From positions 1 through 64,000 of the forward strand of contig JADBJL010000114.1 of assembly GCA_014874455.1 (NCBI GenBank): a stretch of 64,000 nt of DNA, written 5' to 3'. Numbering within the stretch: the stretch's first letter is position 1; every line of letters starts with the position of its first letter. Source of the DNA: Thermomicrobiaceae bacterium (GTDB lineage Bacteria > Chloroflexota > Chloroflexia > Thermomicrobiales > Thermomicrobiaceae). The notes beneath the pieces are model-generated. The model was not told where the DNA came from. It made no database searches and saw nothing but the letters and a program-made list of their open reading frames with translations. Made by a program: the position numbers and the translations under genes. Of this stretch, positions 28,157-36,245 are shown piece by piece.

Positions 28157-29332
28157 CTAGAGTAGCCCCACGTCCTGCAGGAGGGCAAGCGTGCCCTGAA
28201 GGTCGTCCAGATCCGACAGATCGATATCCGGTGTCTGGATCTCTCCCAGTGGCACCAGTGCCGGGCTCGGCGACACATCATCGATCAAGGGATACTCGAA
28301 CGTCTGCTCCGCGAAGTACCGCTGTGCCGCCGGGGTCAGCAGATAGTCCACCAGTGCCCTGGCCTGCTCCTGATTGCGCCCAGAGGCGAGGATTCCGACG
28401 CCCGCGACATTGATCAGCGCTCCAGGATCACCGTTGCGATAGAAGTAGTTCGCCGCTGGGAGATCTCGCCCCGCCTGCGACTCCTCGCGCAGCAGATAGT
28501 AATGGTTGACGAACCCTGCCAGTATTTCTCCAGCGATCGTGGCTCGCACGATCGCGGTGTTGTTCTCGTAGGCGCGGGTGCCGAGCGCCTTGAGCCCTAC
28601 GAGCCAGGAGCGGGCCGCATCGTCGCCGCGGAGCACACGCAGCGCGGTGACGAAGGCTTGGAACGATCCGTTCGTCGGCGCCCAACCCAGCTTGTCGCGC
28701 CACCGCTCGTCGCCGGGGAAGTCGAGGATAGATGCCGGGATATCGGACTCGGTGAGCTGGTCGGTATTGTAGACGACGGTTCGAGCGCGGCCGCTGATGC
28801 CGACCCACAGCCCCTGCCGAGAGCGGAACCGTGGCTCGACCCGCTCGAGCAGGTCGCTATCGAGTTCGATGAACCGCCCCTCGCGCGCGAGTGCGCCGAG
28901 CGCGCCAGCGTCCTGCGCAAAGAATAAATCAGCCGGGCTCTGTCCGCCCTCTTCGAGGATCGCGGCGGCCAGCTCGGCGGTGTCGCCGTAGCGGACGCGG
29001 ACGTCGATCCCCAGCGCGCTCTGAACCTGATCCATGAGTGGCCCGATCAGGCTTTCGCTTCGCCCCGAGTACACGGTGAGCGAGCCGCCCACGGTTCCCC
29101 TGGCCACCGGGGTGACGGTCGCGGCCGCCGCTGGCGACGGGGACGCTTGTGCCATCGGCGTCGTCGCACCCGTTGCAGTCGGCTCAGGCGGCGCTCCTGT
29201 GCCGCCAGCGGCGGTCGGCGTCGGGTTCGACCCACTCCCACTACACGCCTGCAGCAGCGGGAGGGCAGTGCCGGCCGCCAGCGCGGCAGCGACCGACCGC
29301 AGGAAGACTCTTCGGTTCACCCGGGACTGCAC
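28157..29332 (-). CDS. Ferric iron-binding lipoprotein of an ABC transporter (FbpA/FutA type)
   Basis: GTG 29332 is preferred because GGAGGAAGGG precedes it; 391 aa. The N-terminus NRRVFLRSVAAALAAG resembles a twin-arginine signal and ends in a lipobox LLQAC, so a Tat-exported lipoprotein is likely. A Thr/Pro/Ala linker follows. The mature protein shows the family pattern: LTVYSGRSESL at the first strand, VVYNTDQL, and GFVNHYYLLREE with the consecutive Tyr pair that ligates Fe(III) in this family. It would capture ferric iron outside the membrane and deliver it to the fused permease. First gene of the transporter operon, directly behind the palindrome-controlled promoter at 29432-29485. Confidence 0.9.
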   Translation of the reverse strand: MQSRVNRRVFLRSVAAALAAGTALPLLQACSGSGSNPTPTAAGGTGAPPEPTATGATTPMAQASPSPAAAATVTPVARGTVGGSLTVYSGRSESLIGPLMDQVQSALGIDVRVRYGDTAELAAAILEEGGQSPADLFFAQDAGALGALAREGRFIELDSDLLERVEPRFRSRQGLWVGISGRARTVVYNTDQLTESDIPASILDFPGDERWRDKLGWAPTNGSFQAFVTALRVLRGDDAARSWLVGLKALGTRAYENNTAIVRATIAGEILAGFVNHYYLLREESQAGRDLPAANYFYRNGDPGALINVAGVGILASGRNQEQARALVDYLLTPAAQRYFAEQTFEYPLIDDVSPSPALVPLGEIQTPDIDLSDLDDLQGTLALLQDVGLL

Positions 29333-29431
29333 GAAGCTACCCTTCCTCCCTGGTATGGTGAGCGTTAGCGCCACAACCCGGGTTCGTGACGGCAACGCTC
29401 GGCTGTGGTCGGCAGCAACCGGCGCTCGCCG

Positions 29432-29485
29432 AATCCCGACAACGTTAGTCGGGATTATCCTAAGGGGCCGAAAGCAGGCTGTCAA
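29432..29485 (-). promoter_or_regulatory. Promoter with abutting palindromic operator, iron ABC operon
   Basis: Minus strand: TTGACA (29485-29480), 17-nt spacer, TAGGAT (29462-29457). Directly after the -10 comes a 25-bp palindrome, AATCCCGAC - seven bases - GTCGGGATT on the plus strand (29432-29456), with perfect 9-bp arms. A bound protein would cover the start point, so repression is expected. The same arrangement occurs at 34667-34720 ahead of the FTR1 operon. Confidence 0.75.
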
Positions 29486-29509
29486 GGGCCGGCGGTGCAG
29501 CGCGCAACG

Positions 29510-29953
29510 TCACCGGTGCGCTCCGATGGCGCGCAACAGCTCGATCAGCTCGGACGCACGCTTGTCGACGTCGGGAGCCGGGCGCCGCGCCTGGACGAGG
29601 GTGTGGAGTTCCTCGATCGCGCGGTCGATCTGCGTGCGCTCCGGTTCCGGTACTTCGGCTCGCACAGCCTGCCACTCGCTGCGCACGTGCTGGATGTCTG
29701 CCAGTGCTGCCTGGTATTCGCTCTGCATCACCACCTGGCCATCGCGCACGACGTCGGGCGTATAGTGCGAGATCCGCAGGACGTCGAGCTGGATCGTCAT
29801 CGACGCGACCGCCTGCGCGAGCCGCTCCTCGGCTGGCGGCCTGGTCGCGGATCTGACCCACAGCCCGCCGGCGGCCAGCAAGGCAAGCGTGGCCAGCGCG
29901 ATCGCTGCCTTAGCCCAGAGGGGGAAGCGGCGCTTCGGGCGGTAGACGACCAT
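29510..29953 (-). CDS. Small single-pass membrane protein, unknown function
   Basis: 147 aa from ATG 29953. A short basic N-terminus (YRPKRRFPLW) precedes one hydrophobic helix (about 15-33), so the rest (35-147) is probably outside. That part is polar and mostly helical, with Glu/Arg heptad-like stretches (EERLAQAVASMTIQLDVLR, QSEYQAALADIQHVRSEWQ). I do not recognise the family. It starts 10 nt after the hydantoinase-family gene and is the last gene of the FTR1 operon. An extracytoplasmic helical protein next to FTR1 could be an accessory subunit, but nothing in the sequence proves it. Confidence 0.7.
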   Translation of the reverse strand: MVVYRPKRRFPLWAKAAIALATLALLAAGGLWVRSATRPPAEERLAQAVASMTIQLDVLRISHYTPDVVRDGQVVMQSEYQAALADIQHVRSEWQAVRAEVPEPERTQIDRAIEELHTLVQARRPAPDVDKRASELIELLRAIGAHR

Positions 29954-29963
29954 CGCTCGCAAT

Positions 29964-32081
29964 TCACCGTCGGACGAGGCTGGTGCCGACCAGCACGGCG
30001 ATCGGCTCGCGGGCTGCTCCATCCAAGCTGAGCGAGTCCAGGTCGAGCGAGAGCGGCCCCCAGTCAGGCACGTTGAGACAGCGCGGGCCCTGGACGATTA
30101 ACACGTTCGGCCGTACCGCATACCAGCGTGCTCCGGAGCTGCCGAACTCCCGGAGCTGCTGCTCCAGTGCCTCGGGCGCGCTGTTCAGATAGGCGCCGTC
30201 GTCAGCGACGAAGCGCACCATGCCCTCGCGGTCGATCACCGCCAGCCGGCGTCGGCGACGGAACGGCCAGAAGCTTCTCCCCATCTCGGCCTGGAAGACC
30301 CGGTAGAAGCCGTTGTCGAAGACCAGCGTCAGGGTCTCCGGGCGCACCCGCAGGGCCTGGGCAGCCAGCGAGCGCGCGATCGCGAGGTCGACGTCGCCGA
30401 GGCGGCTGCCAGTCGCCCCCTGGCAGGTGCCGGCCGCACGCAGGCGGACGGCCGCGCGCTCAGGGATTGGCTCGACGGTGACCTGTACGGTCTTCGGGTC
30501 GGCCCCGTAGCGGACAACCACTTGCTCCAGCTCGCGCACCCATTCCAGGAGCCGCGCAGGCTGGCCCGGGCTGAGGCTGCGCTCTACCTCGGCGCTGATC
30601 GGCGCGAGCGCGACGCCGATCGAGGAGATCACCTCGGCGTGAGGGACGATCTGGTAGTCGACTCCTAGGCGATCGGCCAGCACCGGCACGAGCACGGCTG
30701 CGCCGCCGCCGAGTCCGAGCAGGACGGGGCGCCGCAGGCGGTACTCCCGCACCAGATCGCGCAGGAGCGGCTCGACTTCCTTCGCGGCCTCGTCCAGGAT
30801 CAGCCGCGCGGCACGCTCGACCGGGATACCGAGCCGCTCGGCGAGTGGCGCGATGGCTCGTCGAGCTGATTCCTGGTAGCCACGCGCGTAATCGCCTTCA
30901 GGTACGAGCCCGAGGACGTTCGCCGCCTCAGTCAGCGTGATGGCGTAGCGCCGTCCCTCGTCGTCCACGAGGGCCGCGTAGTCCTCTGGGTCGCCAGGCC
31001 GTGGGGCCAGCGTCACTAGCCGGAGGTTCGAGAGCATCTCGGGCGGGGTGAAGCAGGGATAGGGCAGGCCGGCGATGTGGGCGCTGCGGGGCCCGACACC
31101 AGCTATCTTGCGGCCTCTCAAGCGCACCAGGCTGCCGCCTGCCACTCCGGCAACGCGGACATCCACCGAGCGCAGGCAGGTCGGGTGATCCATAATGCGG
31201 ACGTACTTCATCACCGGGCGGCCCTGGCGAACCACGCCGACGTTCGTGCTGGTGCCGCCCACCTCCATGAAGAGCCCGTCGAGCAGCTTGTGGTAGAGCA
31301 AGGCTCCGGCTACGCTGGCGGCTGGGCCGGACAGGATCGTCGAGGCGGCGACCCGGCGTGCCTCTTCCAGCGGGCTGACCGCGAAGTCGCCGTGCATGAT
31401 CATCAGGGGCACCTGCAGGCCGCTGGCCGTGAGGCTCTGCTCGACCCACCGGGTCGTCTCGGCCATGCGCGGCAGGATGCTCGCGTTGACCGCCGCGGTG
31501 AGTGTGCGCACCTCCAGGCCGTAGAGCCCGCTCATCTCATGGCCGGCGGTCGCCGGGAGGCCAAGGGCCGTCGCCGCGTCCAGAACCGCTCGCTCCGGTT
31601 CAGGATCTTCCACGCCGTACGCCGCGCTCACCGCGATGGCCCGCGCCCCCTGTGCCATGAGCGTCCGCAGGGTATCAGCGATCCGCTCCTCGTTGAGTTC
31701 CTCGGCATCCAGAAAGGCGTGGAACACTCGCAGGCGGCGCTCGGGCGTCAACTGGATCGAGTCGATCCTGGTTCGCCGGAACGCTTCCTTGCGGTTCGCC
31801 TGCTGGCCGATGCCGACGATGCCGACGGGGGCGACGTCGCCCTCGAGCAGGGCGTTGACGGCCTGTGTCGTGCTCAGCACGACGAGCTCGATGCTTCTGG
31901 CATCGATCCCGGCCCGTTGTACGAGCGACCTGAACGCCTCGACCAGACCGCGTGCCACGCCCTCGGGCGCGTGATGCGTGGTTGGAACGGTCACTTTGCC
32001 GACGAGCGCGCCTGAGGCGCTCTCGATGGCGACCGCCTTGGTGAATGTCCCTCCGACGTCGATGCCGACCCTGATACCCAC
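29964..32081 (-). CDS. Hydantoinase/oxoprolinase family protein (HyuA-like)
   Basis: About 705 aa. The start is uncertain: GTG codons at 32081, 32093 and 32099 are all possible, and 32081 puts the conserved VGIDVGGTFTKAVAIE near the N-terminus. This phosphate-binding motif and the central MEVGGTSTNVGVV (adenosine/phosphate motif of the actin-like ATPase fold) define the family. HyuA-type proteins hydrolyse ATP to open cyclic amides such as hydantoins or 5-oxoproline, usually with a HyuB partner; some relatives are carboxylase subunits. No HyuB is seen nearby. The tail (FWPFRRRRRLAVIDREGMVRF) is unusual for the family. It sits 16-28 nt after the FTR1 gene in an iron-controlled operon, so its substrate may be connected with iron acquisition. 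Confidence 0.82.
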   Translation of the reverse strand: MGIRVGIDVGGTFTKAVAIESASGALVGKVTVPTTHHAPEGVARGLVEAFRSLVQRAGIDARSIELVVLSTTQAVNALLEGDVAPVGIVGIGQQANRKEAFRRTRIDSIQLTPERRLRVFHAFLDAEELNEERIADTLRTLMAQGARAIAVSAAYGVEDPEPERAVLDAATALGLPATAGHEMSGLYGLEVRTLTAAVNASILPRMAETTRWVEQSLTASGLQVPLMIMHGDFAVSPLEEARRVAASTILSGPAASVAGALLYHKLLDGLFMEVGGTSTNVGVVRQGRPVMKYVRIMDHPTCLRSVDVRVAGVAGGSLVRLRGRKIAGVGPRSAHIAGLPYPCFTPPEMLSNLRLVTLAPRPGDPEDYAALVDDEGRRYAITLTEAANVLGLVPEGDYARGYQESARRAIAPLAERLGIPVERAARLILDEAAKEVEPLLRDLVREYRLRRPVLLGLGGGAAVLVPVLADRLGVDYQIVPHAEVISSIGVALAPISAEVERSLSPGQPARLLEWVRELEQVVVRYGADPKTVQVTVEPIPERAAVRLRAAGTCQGATGSRLGDVDLAIARSLAAQALRVRPETLTLVFDNGFYRVFQAEMGRSFWPFRRRRRLAVIDREGMVRFVADDGAYLNSAPEALEQQLREFGSSGARWYAVRPNVLIVQGPRCLNVPDWGPLSLDLDSLSLDGAAREPIAVLVGTSLVRR

Positions 32082-32109
32082 GGCCCGCCTCACTCGCACG
32101 CTGGCCCGT

Positions 32110-33393
32110 TTATCCGGCCCCCGTCCCCTGACGTCGCCAGGTTCCGGCCCCGCGCGGCTGCCACCAGAAAGCGTAGAGCCAGGCGGCCAGGTAGACCAGG
32201 AGGAGCAGGCTCTGCGCCGCCACCGTCTCCAGGGTCGCGTGCAGCCCCAGCAGGTCGGCCAGGAACCGGTTGAAGCGCGGGAACGAGTCACCCAGCAATG
32301 TCATCGGGATCGTCCCGATCTGTTGCAGCTCCCAGACGGCGTTGCCGAGGAGCCCGACCGAGAGGAGCATGATGACGGCTACCGCGACGCCGAGAAAGGC
32401 CCGCAGCGGCAGCCGGGCGCCGAGAGCGATGATCGCCCAGCCGATGACGCTCAAGGTCAAGATCGCCAGGCCGATGCCCAGCACGATCCAGAACTCGAGC
32501 CGCTGGGCGATCAGCAGCAGTGCCTGGTAGAAGAGTGCCGTCTCCGCTCCCTCCCGGTAGACCGAGACGAAGCCCAGAGCCGCGATGGCACCGGTGTTGC
32601 CGACAGCCACCGCGTCCCAGACCCGTGCCCGCAGGAACTCCATCCACCGGCGGACATCGAGGCGGCGCAGCAGCCAGAAGCTGATGTAGAACATCAACCC
32701 GACGGCGAGGAGCGAGACCAGCGCTTCGAGCACCTCACGGCCGATCGGTGCCACGCGCAGCACCCAGTTCAAGACGAACCAGGTAAGGACACTGGCCGGG
32801 ATCGCCAGGCCCGCGCCCCACCACAGCGGGCGTCGCAGCGCTGGGTTCTGGGTCTGGATGTACCCCAGGATCGCGGCCAGCACCAGAATGACCTCGAGGC
32901 CCTCGCGGAACAGGATCGAGAACGAGGCCACCATCACCAGCGTCGGGGCGACCAACCCTGGCCCCTCGAAGAGTGCCTCCACCTCGTCGAGGCCCCGCTC
33001 GAGCTCCTGGACCGTGGCGTTGACCTCGGCGGCGGGTGCGCCGGCCTCGATCTGGTTGCGCCACTCGGCGAAGCGGTACTCCAGCTCGAGCGTGAAGTTC
33101 GGATCGATCACGCGCAGCGGGATCTCGACCAGCTCGAAGTGGTCGAGATACGCCTGGCGAGCCAGCCGGAGGGCAGTCTCGGAGTCGCCGACCCGGTAGG
33201 CTTCCTGGCTCTGCCGCATCAGCTCACGGATTGCGGCCAGCTCTCGCTGCACGTCCACCTGCGGCTCCGCGGCTCGCGCGACCGGCGAGGCCACCCCGTT
33301 GAGGAGCACGAAGAGCGCTGCCACCGCGAGCAGGGCAAGCAGGCGTCGCAGCGAGACCCGGGAAGCGCGAGGCACGAGGCTGTCGATCGTCAT
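32110..33393 (-). CDS. FTR1-family high-affinity iron permease (EfeU-like)
   Basis: 427 aa. A signal-like helix (17-37) is followed by an extracytoplasmic helical module (about 51-142), then seven membrane helices. The two REGxE iron-transport motifs are present: REGLE (163-167, FREGLEVILVL) and REGAE (280-284, YREGAETALFY). Their Glu residues pass iron through the membrane. In EfeUOB and related systems the permease works with an extracytoplasmic iron-binding or oxidising partner. Here the partner gene overlaps by ATGA, and its last ~90 residues are homologous to this protein's N-terminal module. Second gene of the operon. Confidence 0.93.
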   Translation of the reverse strand: MTIDSLVPRASRVSLRRLLALLAVAALFVLLNGVASPVARAAEPQVDVQRELAAIRELMRQSQEAYRVGDSETALRLARQAYLDHFELVEIPLRVIDPNFTLELEYRFAEWRNQIEAGAPAAEVNATVQELERGLDEVEALFEGPGLVAPTLVMVASFSILFREGLEVILVLAAILGYIQTQNPALRRPLWWGAGLAIPASVLTWFVLNWVLRVAPIGREVLEALVSLLAVGLMFYISFWLLRRLDVRRWMEFLRARVWDAVAVGNTGAIAALGFVSVYREGAETALFYQALLLIAQRLEFWIVLGIGLAILTLSVIGWAIIALGARLPLRAFLGVAVAVIMLLSVGLLGNAVWELQQIGTIPMTLLGDSFPRFNRFLADLLGLHATLETVAAQSLLLLVYLAAWLYAFWWQPRGAGTWRRQGTGAG

Positions 33394-34544
33394 TGCAGAA
33401 CCTCCAGCGCGTGGTCGAGCTTACCGCTGATCTCGTCGACGAGCGCCTGGAGCTCCTCCGGTGGCCGTCCCTGGCGGATGCCGTCGCGGAGCTCCTTGAA
33501 CTGGAGCTCCAGCTCTTCGACGAACTCCCGCTCACCTCGCTGGATCAGGTCGCCCTCGATCGTCTCGAAGCCTTCCAAATAGGCATCCGCTGCCAGGTCG
33601 TAGGCCTCGTCCTGCTCGCCACGGGCGTAGGCATCGAGCGCCTGCTGCATCAGCGCCTCGATCTCGGCGATCGTCTCGGCCGGGCCCTTCGGCTCGGTGG
33701 TGGCGAGCTGGAGCGCCTTGGCCAGCTCGGCCCGCACCTCGCCGACCGCTTCGTTGACTTCCTCGGGTGAGGCCGGTGCCTGGCCGGGCTGGACAACGAA
33801 GGTACCGAAGACACGATCGAGTTCGGCCAGCTCGTGCTCGATCTCCTCGGCTGCTTCGCTCGATGCGGCCTGCACCTGCGGTGCGATGTCCGAATAGAGC
33901 TGGCTGGCCACGGTGAAGAATCCCCAGGCATCCTGGTACTCGACGAGCTCGACGAGTTGGCCATCCTGAACCGCCTCGCTGTACTCGTGCTCGGCGGACT
34001 CGAGGAGGTTGCGGATAAGCTCTGCCCGGAAAGCGGGGTCGTTCCAGCTCTCGCCAGCGACGGCTTCCATCGTCTCGCGAGTCTGGGAGACCGCGGCCTG
34101 GTGAGCCTGCTGGTAGTCGCTGGCCTGGCTCTCGACCGCTTGCCGGTAGCGATCCAGCGCCTCGCGCAGTGGCTGCGCCAGGCCGCGCTCGGTGAGCGGG
34201 CCCTCGACCTGCTCCCAATACTCGGCGACTGGATGGCCGGCATGGGCTGCAGCGAAGCGCCAGTTCCCAGCCTCGATGCTCGCCGCGCTCGCTTCCAGGT
34301 GGCCCCAGATCTGCGCGAGCGCGCCGGCCAGTTCGAGCGTCTCCTCATCGACGGTGGTCGCCGGAGTGGCGGCCGGCGATGGAGGAGCAGGGGCCGTCGG
34401 TGTCGATGGTGCGGATGTCGGTGTGTCGACCGGTGAGCTCGATGGCGCCGACTCGGCCCCGCACGAGCTGAGCAAGAGGACGACGGCAGCGGCAACGATG
34501 CTCTGGGTCAGTCGCCTGAGCAGACACTGCCCGGCATGCGACAC
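33390..34544 (-). CDS. Iron-uptake partner lipoprotein of FTR1 (EfeO-like role)
   Basis: 384 aa, GTG start with GAGGGAGG upstream. Signal peptide ends in lipobox LLSSC (Cys28). A Ser/Thr/Pro linker (31-63) leads to helical domains. The first (about 66-250) contains HAGHPVAEYWEQVEG (101-115), a His/Glu-rich helix that could bind metal. The last (291-384) repeats the module found at the N-terminus of FTR1. It has no cupredoxin or heme motif, so it is not a classical EfeO/EfeB, but location and co-translation point to the same role: capturing iron for the permease. First gene of the operon behind the palindromic operator at 34667-34691. Confidence 0.8.
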   Translation of the reverse strand: MSHAGQCLLRRLTQSIVAAAVVLLLSSCGAESAPSSSPVDTPTSAPSTPTAPAPPSPAATPATTVDEETLELAGALAQIWGHLEASAASIEAGNWRFAAAHAGHPVAEYWEQVEGPLTERGLAQPLREALDRYRQAVESQASDYQQAHQAAVSQTRETMEAVAGESWNDPAFRAELIRNLLESAEHEYSEAVQDGQLVELVEYQDAWGFFTVASQLYSDIAPQVQAASSEAAEEIEHELAELDRVFGTFVVQPGQAPASPEEVNEAVGEVRAELAKALQLATTEPKGPAETIAEIEALMQQALDAYARGEQDEAYDLAADAYLEGFETIEGDLIQRGEREFVEELELQFKELRDGIRQGRPPEELQALVDEISGKLDHALEVLQ

Positions 34545-34666
34545 GCTCCACTCCCTCCCTCAACAACCGGCACGCTCCACGTGAGCGGCCCGGACACCAG
34601 CAGCTCGACTGCAGCAGGCGCGCCTGAGGCATTGAGGCGTAAAATCGAACCCGGCTCGCTGTCGCA

Positions 34667-34720
34667 AATCCCGACTACATTAGTCGGGTTTAGAATAGCG
34701 ACGTGTCTCGCGCCTGTCAA
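34667..34720 (-). promoter_or_regulatory. Promoter with abutting palindromic operator, FTR1 operon
   Basis: Minus strand: TTGACA (34720-34715), 17-nt spacer, TATTCT (34697-34692), then a 25-bp palindrome (34667-34691): AATCCCGAC, seven bases, GTCGGGTTT on the plus strand, with eight of nine arm positions paired. It matches the element at 29432-29456 at nearly every base and has the same position relative to the -10. Confidence 0.75.
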
Positions 34721-34947
34721 CCCGTCCGCTGGCAGATGCCTTCGACAGGCGTCGAGCGAACGACGATGTGGAGCGTGCCTCCACAACGGCAGCAGGCACC
34801 CCTGTCAGCGGGGGCTCTCGGGGGCGCGATGTCCGGCGGTTATCTCTGCCCACGGTTTCACGCCATGTTCACCATTCGGTGACCCGGAGGTGGTAGGCTA
34901 CGGTCGGGAGCGAGTGGGCGCAGACTCGAGTGTCGAACGGATCGGGC

Positions 34948-35133
34948 ATGGACGAAGAGGCACTGGTGGCCACACGCACCGCGCGTGACGTTTCGAAGCG
35001 AGCGGCCAGCGACGCGAAACGGGTACCAGCAGACAGCTTTGACCGCGCAGTGTGGCTGGCGCTCCTGCTGCTCATCGGCGTCGCCATCCTGCTTGCCGGA
35101 GGCGTCGCGGGCCTGGTGGCCATTCTCCGGTAA
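34948..35133 (+). CDS. Small C-terminally anchored membrane protein, unknown
   Basis: 61 aa. The first ~37 residues are charged (MDEEALVATRTARDV, KRAASDAKRVPAD). One hydrophobic helix follows (about 39-58, LLLLIGVAILLAGGVAGLVA), ending LR, which resembles a tail anchor. It is an isolated plus-strand gene between two minus-strand units. Upstream is TAGGCT (34894-34899) with no good -35, and a short palindrome TCACC-ATTC-GGTGA (34869-34882). No homologue is recognised; codon bias fits the neighbourhood. Confidence 0.5.
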   Translation: MDEEALVATRTARDVSKRAASDAKRVPADSFDRAVWLALLLLIGVAILLAGGVAGLVAILR

Positions 35134-35271
35134 ACTCCGGCTTCACACGTATCCCCTGCGTCGTGCCAGTTGTCTGGCACGGCCTCTGAGCGCTGTCTGC
35201 CGCGCAACGAGGGGTCTCCTGGCGTCCTCAGTGCTCGGGTGATGCTTGCCTGAGCGAAGGACGAGAAGGGA

Positions 35272-35303
35272 CAGCCGGCTGTGGGGAGGGACACAGCCGG
35301 CTG
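35272..35303. terminator. Perfect 12-bp hairpin between convergent genes
   Basis: CAGCCGGCTGTG (35272-35283), 8-nt purine loop, CACAGCCGGCTG (35292-35303). It lies 59 nt after the annealing-protein gene (minus) and 139 nt after the small membrane protein gene (plus), so it can end both transcripts; no T tract. Confidence 0.6.
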
Positions 35304-35361
35304 CGGGGAGGGGAGGGGCATGAGGGAAGTTTCGACGTTTTCGCCAGCCGATCCGGTGGTG

Positions 35362-35973
35362 TCAGCCCACCGTCGCCTGTGACTCATCGATCACGGCGTC
35401 GCGGCGCTGCCGAAGGAGATCGATGAGCTGCGAGGCATCGCGGCGCCCCAGCTCTTCGACCGGGCGACCGAACAGCTCGCGCGCGCGGGCGTCGAGGTCG
35501 TCGTCAGAGAGCCCAGCCTCGCGGGCGATTGCGCGGAGGAAACCGATCTGCCGGGGGGTGGCCGTCACCTCGCCGCCACGACGACCGGCTACCCGGTTGA
35601 GATCGATCGGGGAGTCCACCACCCGCCGGTCGGCCGCACCGAACTCGAAGTCCGGGCAGAACTGGGTGCCATAGCCCAGCGCGGCCAGCGCCCGGCCCAG
35701 CGCCTTCGTCTCCGCCTTCTCGAGGTAGTCCTGGAAGTCGTCGAGCGTCTCACTGCCCCAGCCGGTCGCCGAACCGCCACCAGGGATGCGCACCCGCGCT
35801 CGGAAGACCGCGACTCCGTTGCGGTGCTCGACCAGCTCGGTCTCGATCTCACCGTCTGGGTGCTCGGTGCGGAACCAGAGCAGCCGCCACTTGACCTCCA
35901 GATAGTCGCTCCCGTTGACCTTGGTCAGGTATTTACCCGGTTCGAACCCGGGTCGCTCGCTCTTGTCCACCAT
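35362..35973 (-). CDS. Rad52/ERF-like single-strand DNA annealing protein
   Basis: 203 aa from ATG 35973; longer frames run through the promoter and SOS box and are rejected. The N-terminal ~115 residues (KVNGSDYLEVKWRLLWFR, then EKAETKALGRALAALGYGTQF) match the core seen in Rad52-superfamily phage and bacterial annealing proteins, where AETKAxGRALAxLGYG is the hallmark. The C-terminal ~65 residues (TPRQIGFLRAIAREAGL, LFGRPVEELGRRDASQLIDLL) match the small helical tail common on such recombinases. It would anneal complementary single strands during repair. The family call is by pattern only. The promoter is overlapped by a perfect SOS operator, which strongly supports a DNA-repair role. Confidence 0.72.
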   Translation of the reverse strand: MVDKSERPGFEPGKYLTKVNGSDYLEVKWRLLWFRTEHPDGEIETELVEHRNGVAVFRARVRIPGGGSATGWGSETLDDFQDYLEKAETKALGRALAALGYGTQFCPDFEFGAADRRVVDSPIDLNRVAGRRGGEVTATPRQIGFLRAIAREAGLSDDDLDARARELFGRPVEELGRRDASQLIDLLRQRRDAVIDESQATVG

Positions 35974-35997
35974 GAGCCGTACCCTTTGCGCCAGCGG

Positions 35998-36044
35998 ATC
36001 AGAACATCCGTTCTGATCATACCGGAGGCATGCCCTCCTGTCAA
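35998..36044 (-). promoter_or_regulatory. SOS-controlled sigma-70 promoter of the annealing protein
   Basis: Minus strand: TTGACA (36044-36039), 17-nt spacer, TATGAT (36021-36016), nearly perfect consensus. Overlapping the -10 and the start point is ATCAGAAC-N4-GTTCTGAT (35998-36017), a perfect palindrome that contains GAAC-N4-GTTC, the LexA box of Bacillus and Actinobacteria. LexA bound here would block RNA polymerase. Confidence 0.85.
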
Positions 36045-36245
36045 GGCCGAGTTGCCGCGCCACAGTACCTTCCTGCTCTCGTGCCCGACGGGAGGGATAC
36101 ACCAGTCGAGCGCAGCCGGCTTTGCCGGTGGAGCCAGCGAATCGAGCGCGGCGACAGGCGAGCGTCGGGCCGCTCGCCGGGACAGGCTTGGTGGTAGGCA
36201 TGGTCGCTCTGAGGGGGAGCGAGTTCTCGCGGTTCACGGTGTTGC

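Noticed and set aside
28157-29485. N-terminally extended iron-binding protein starting at 29485
   Set aside because: The extra residues translate the promoter and operator palindrome; GTG 29332 has the ribosome site and signal peptide.
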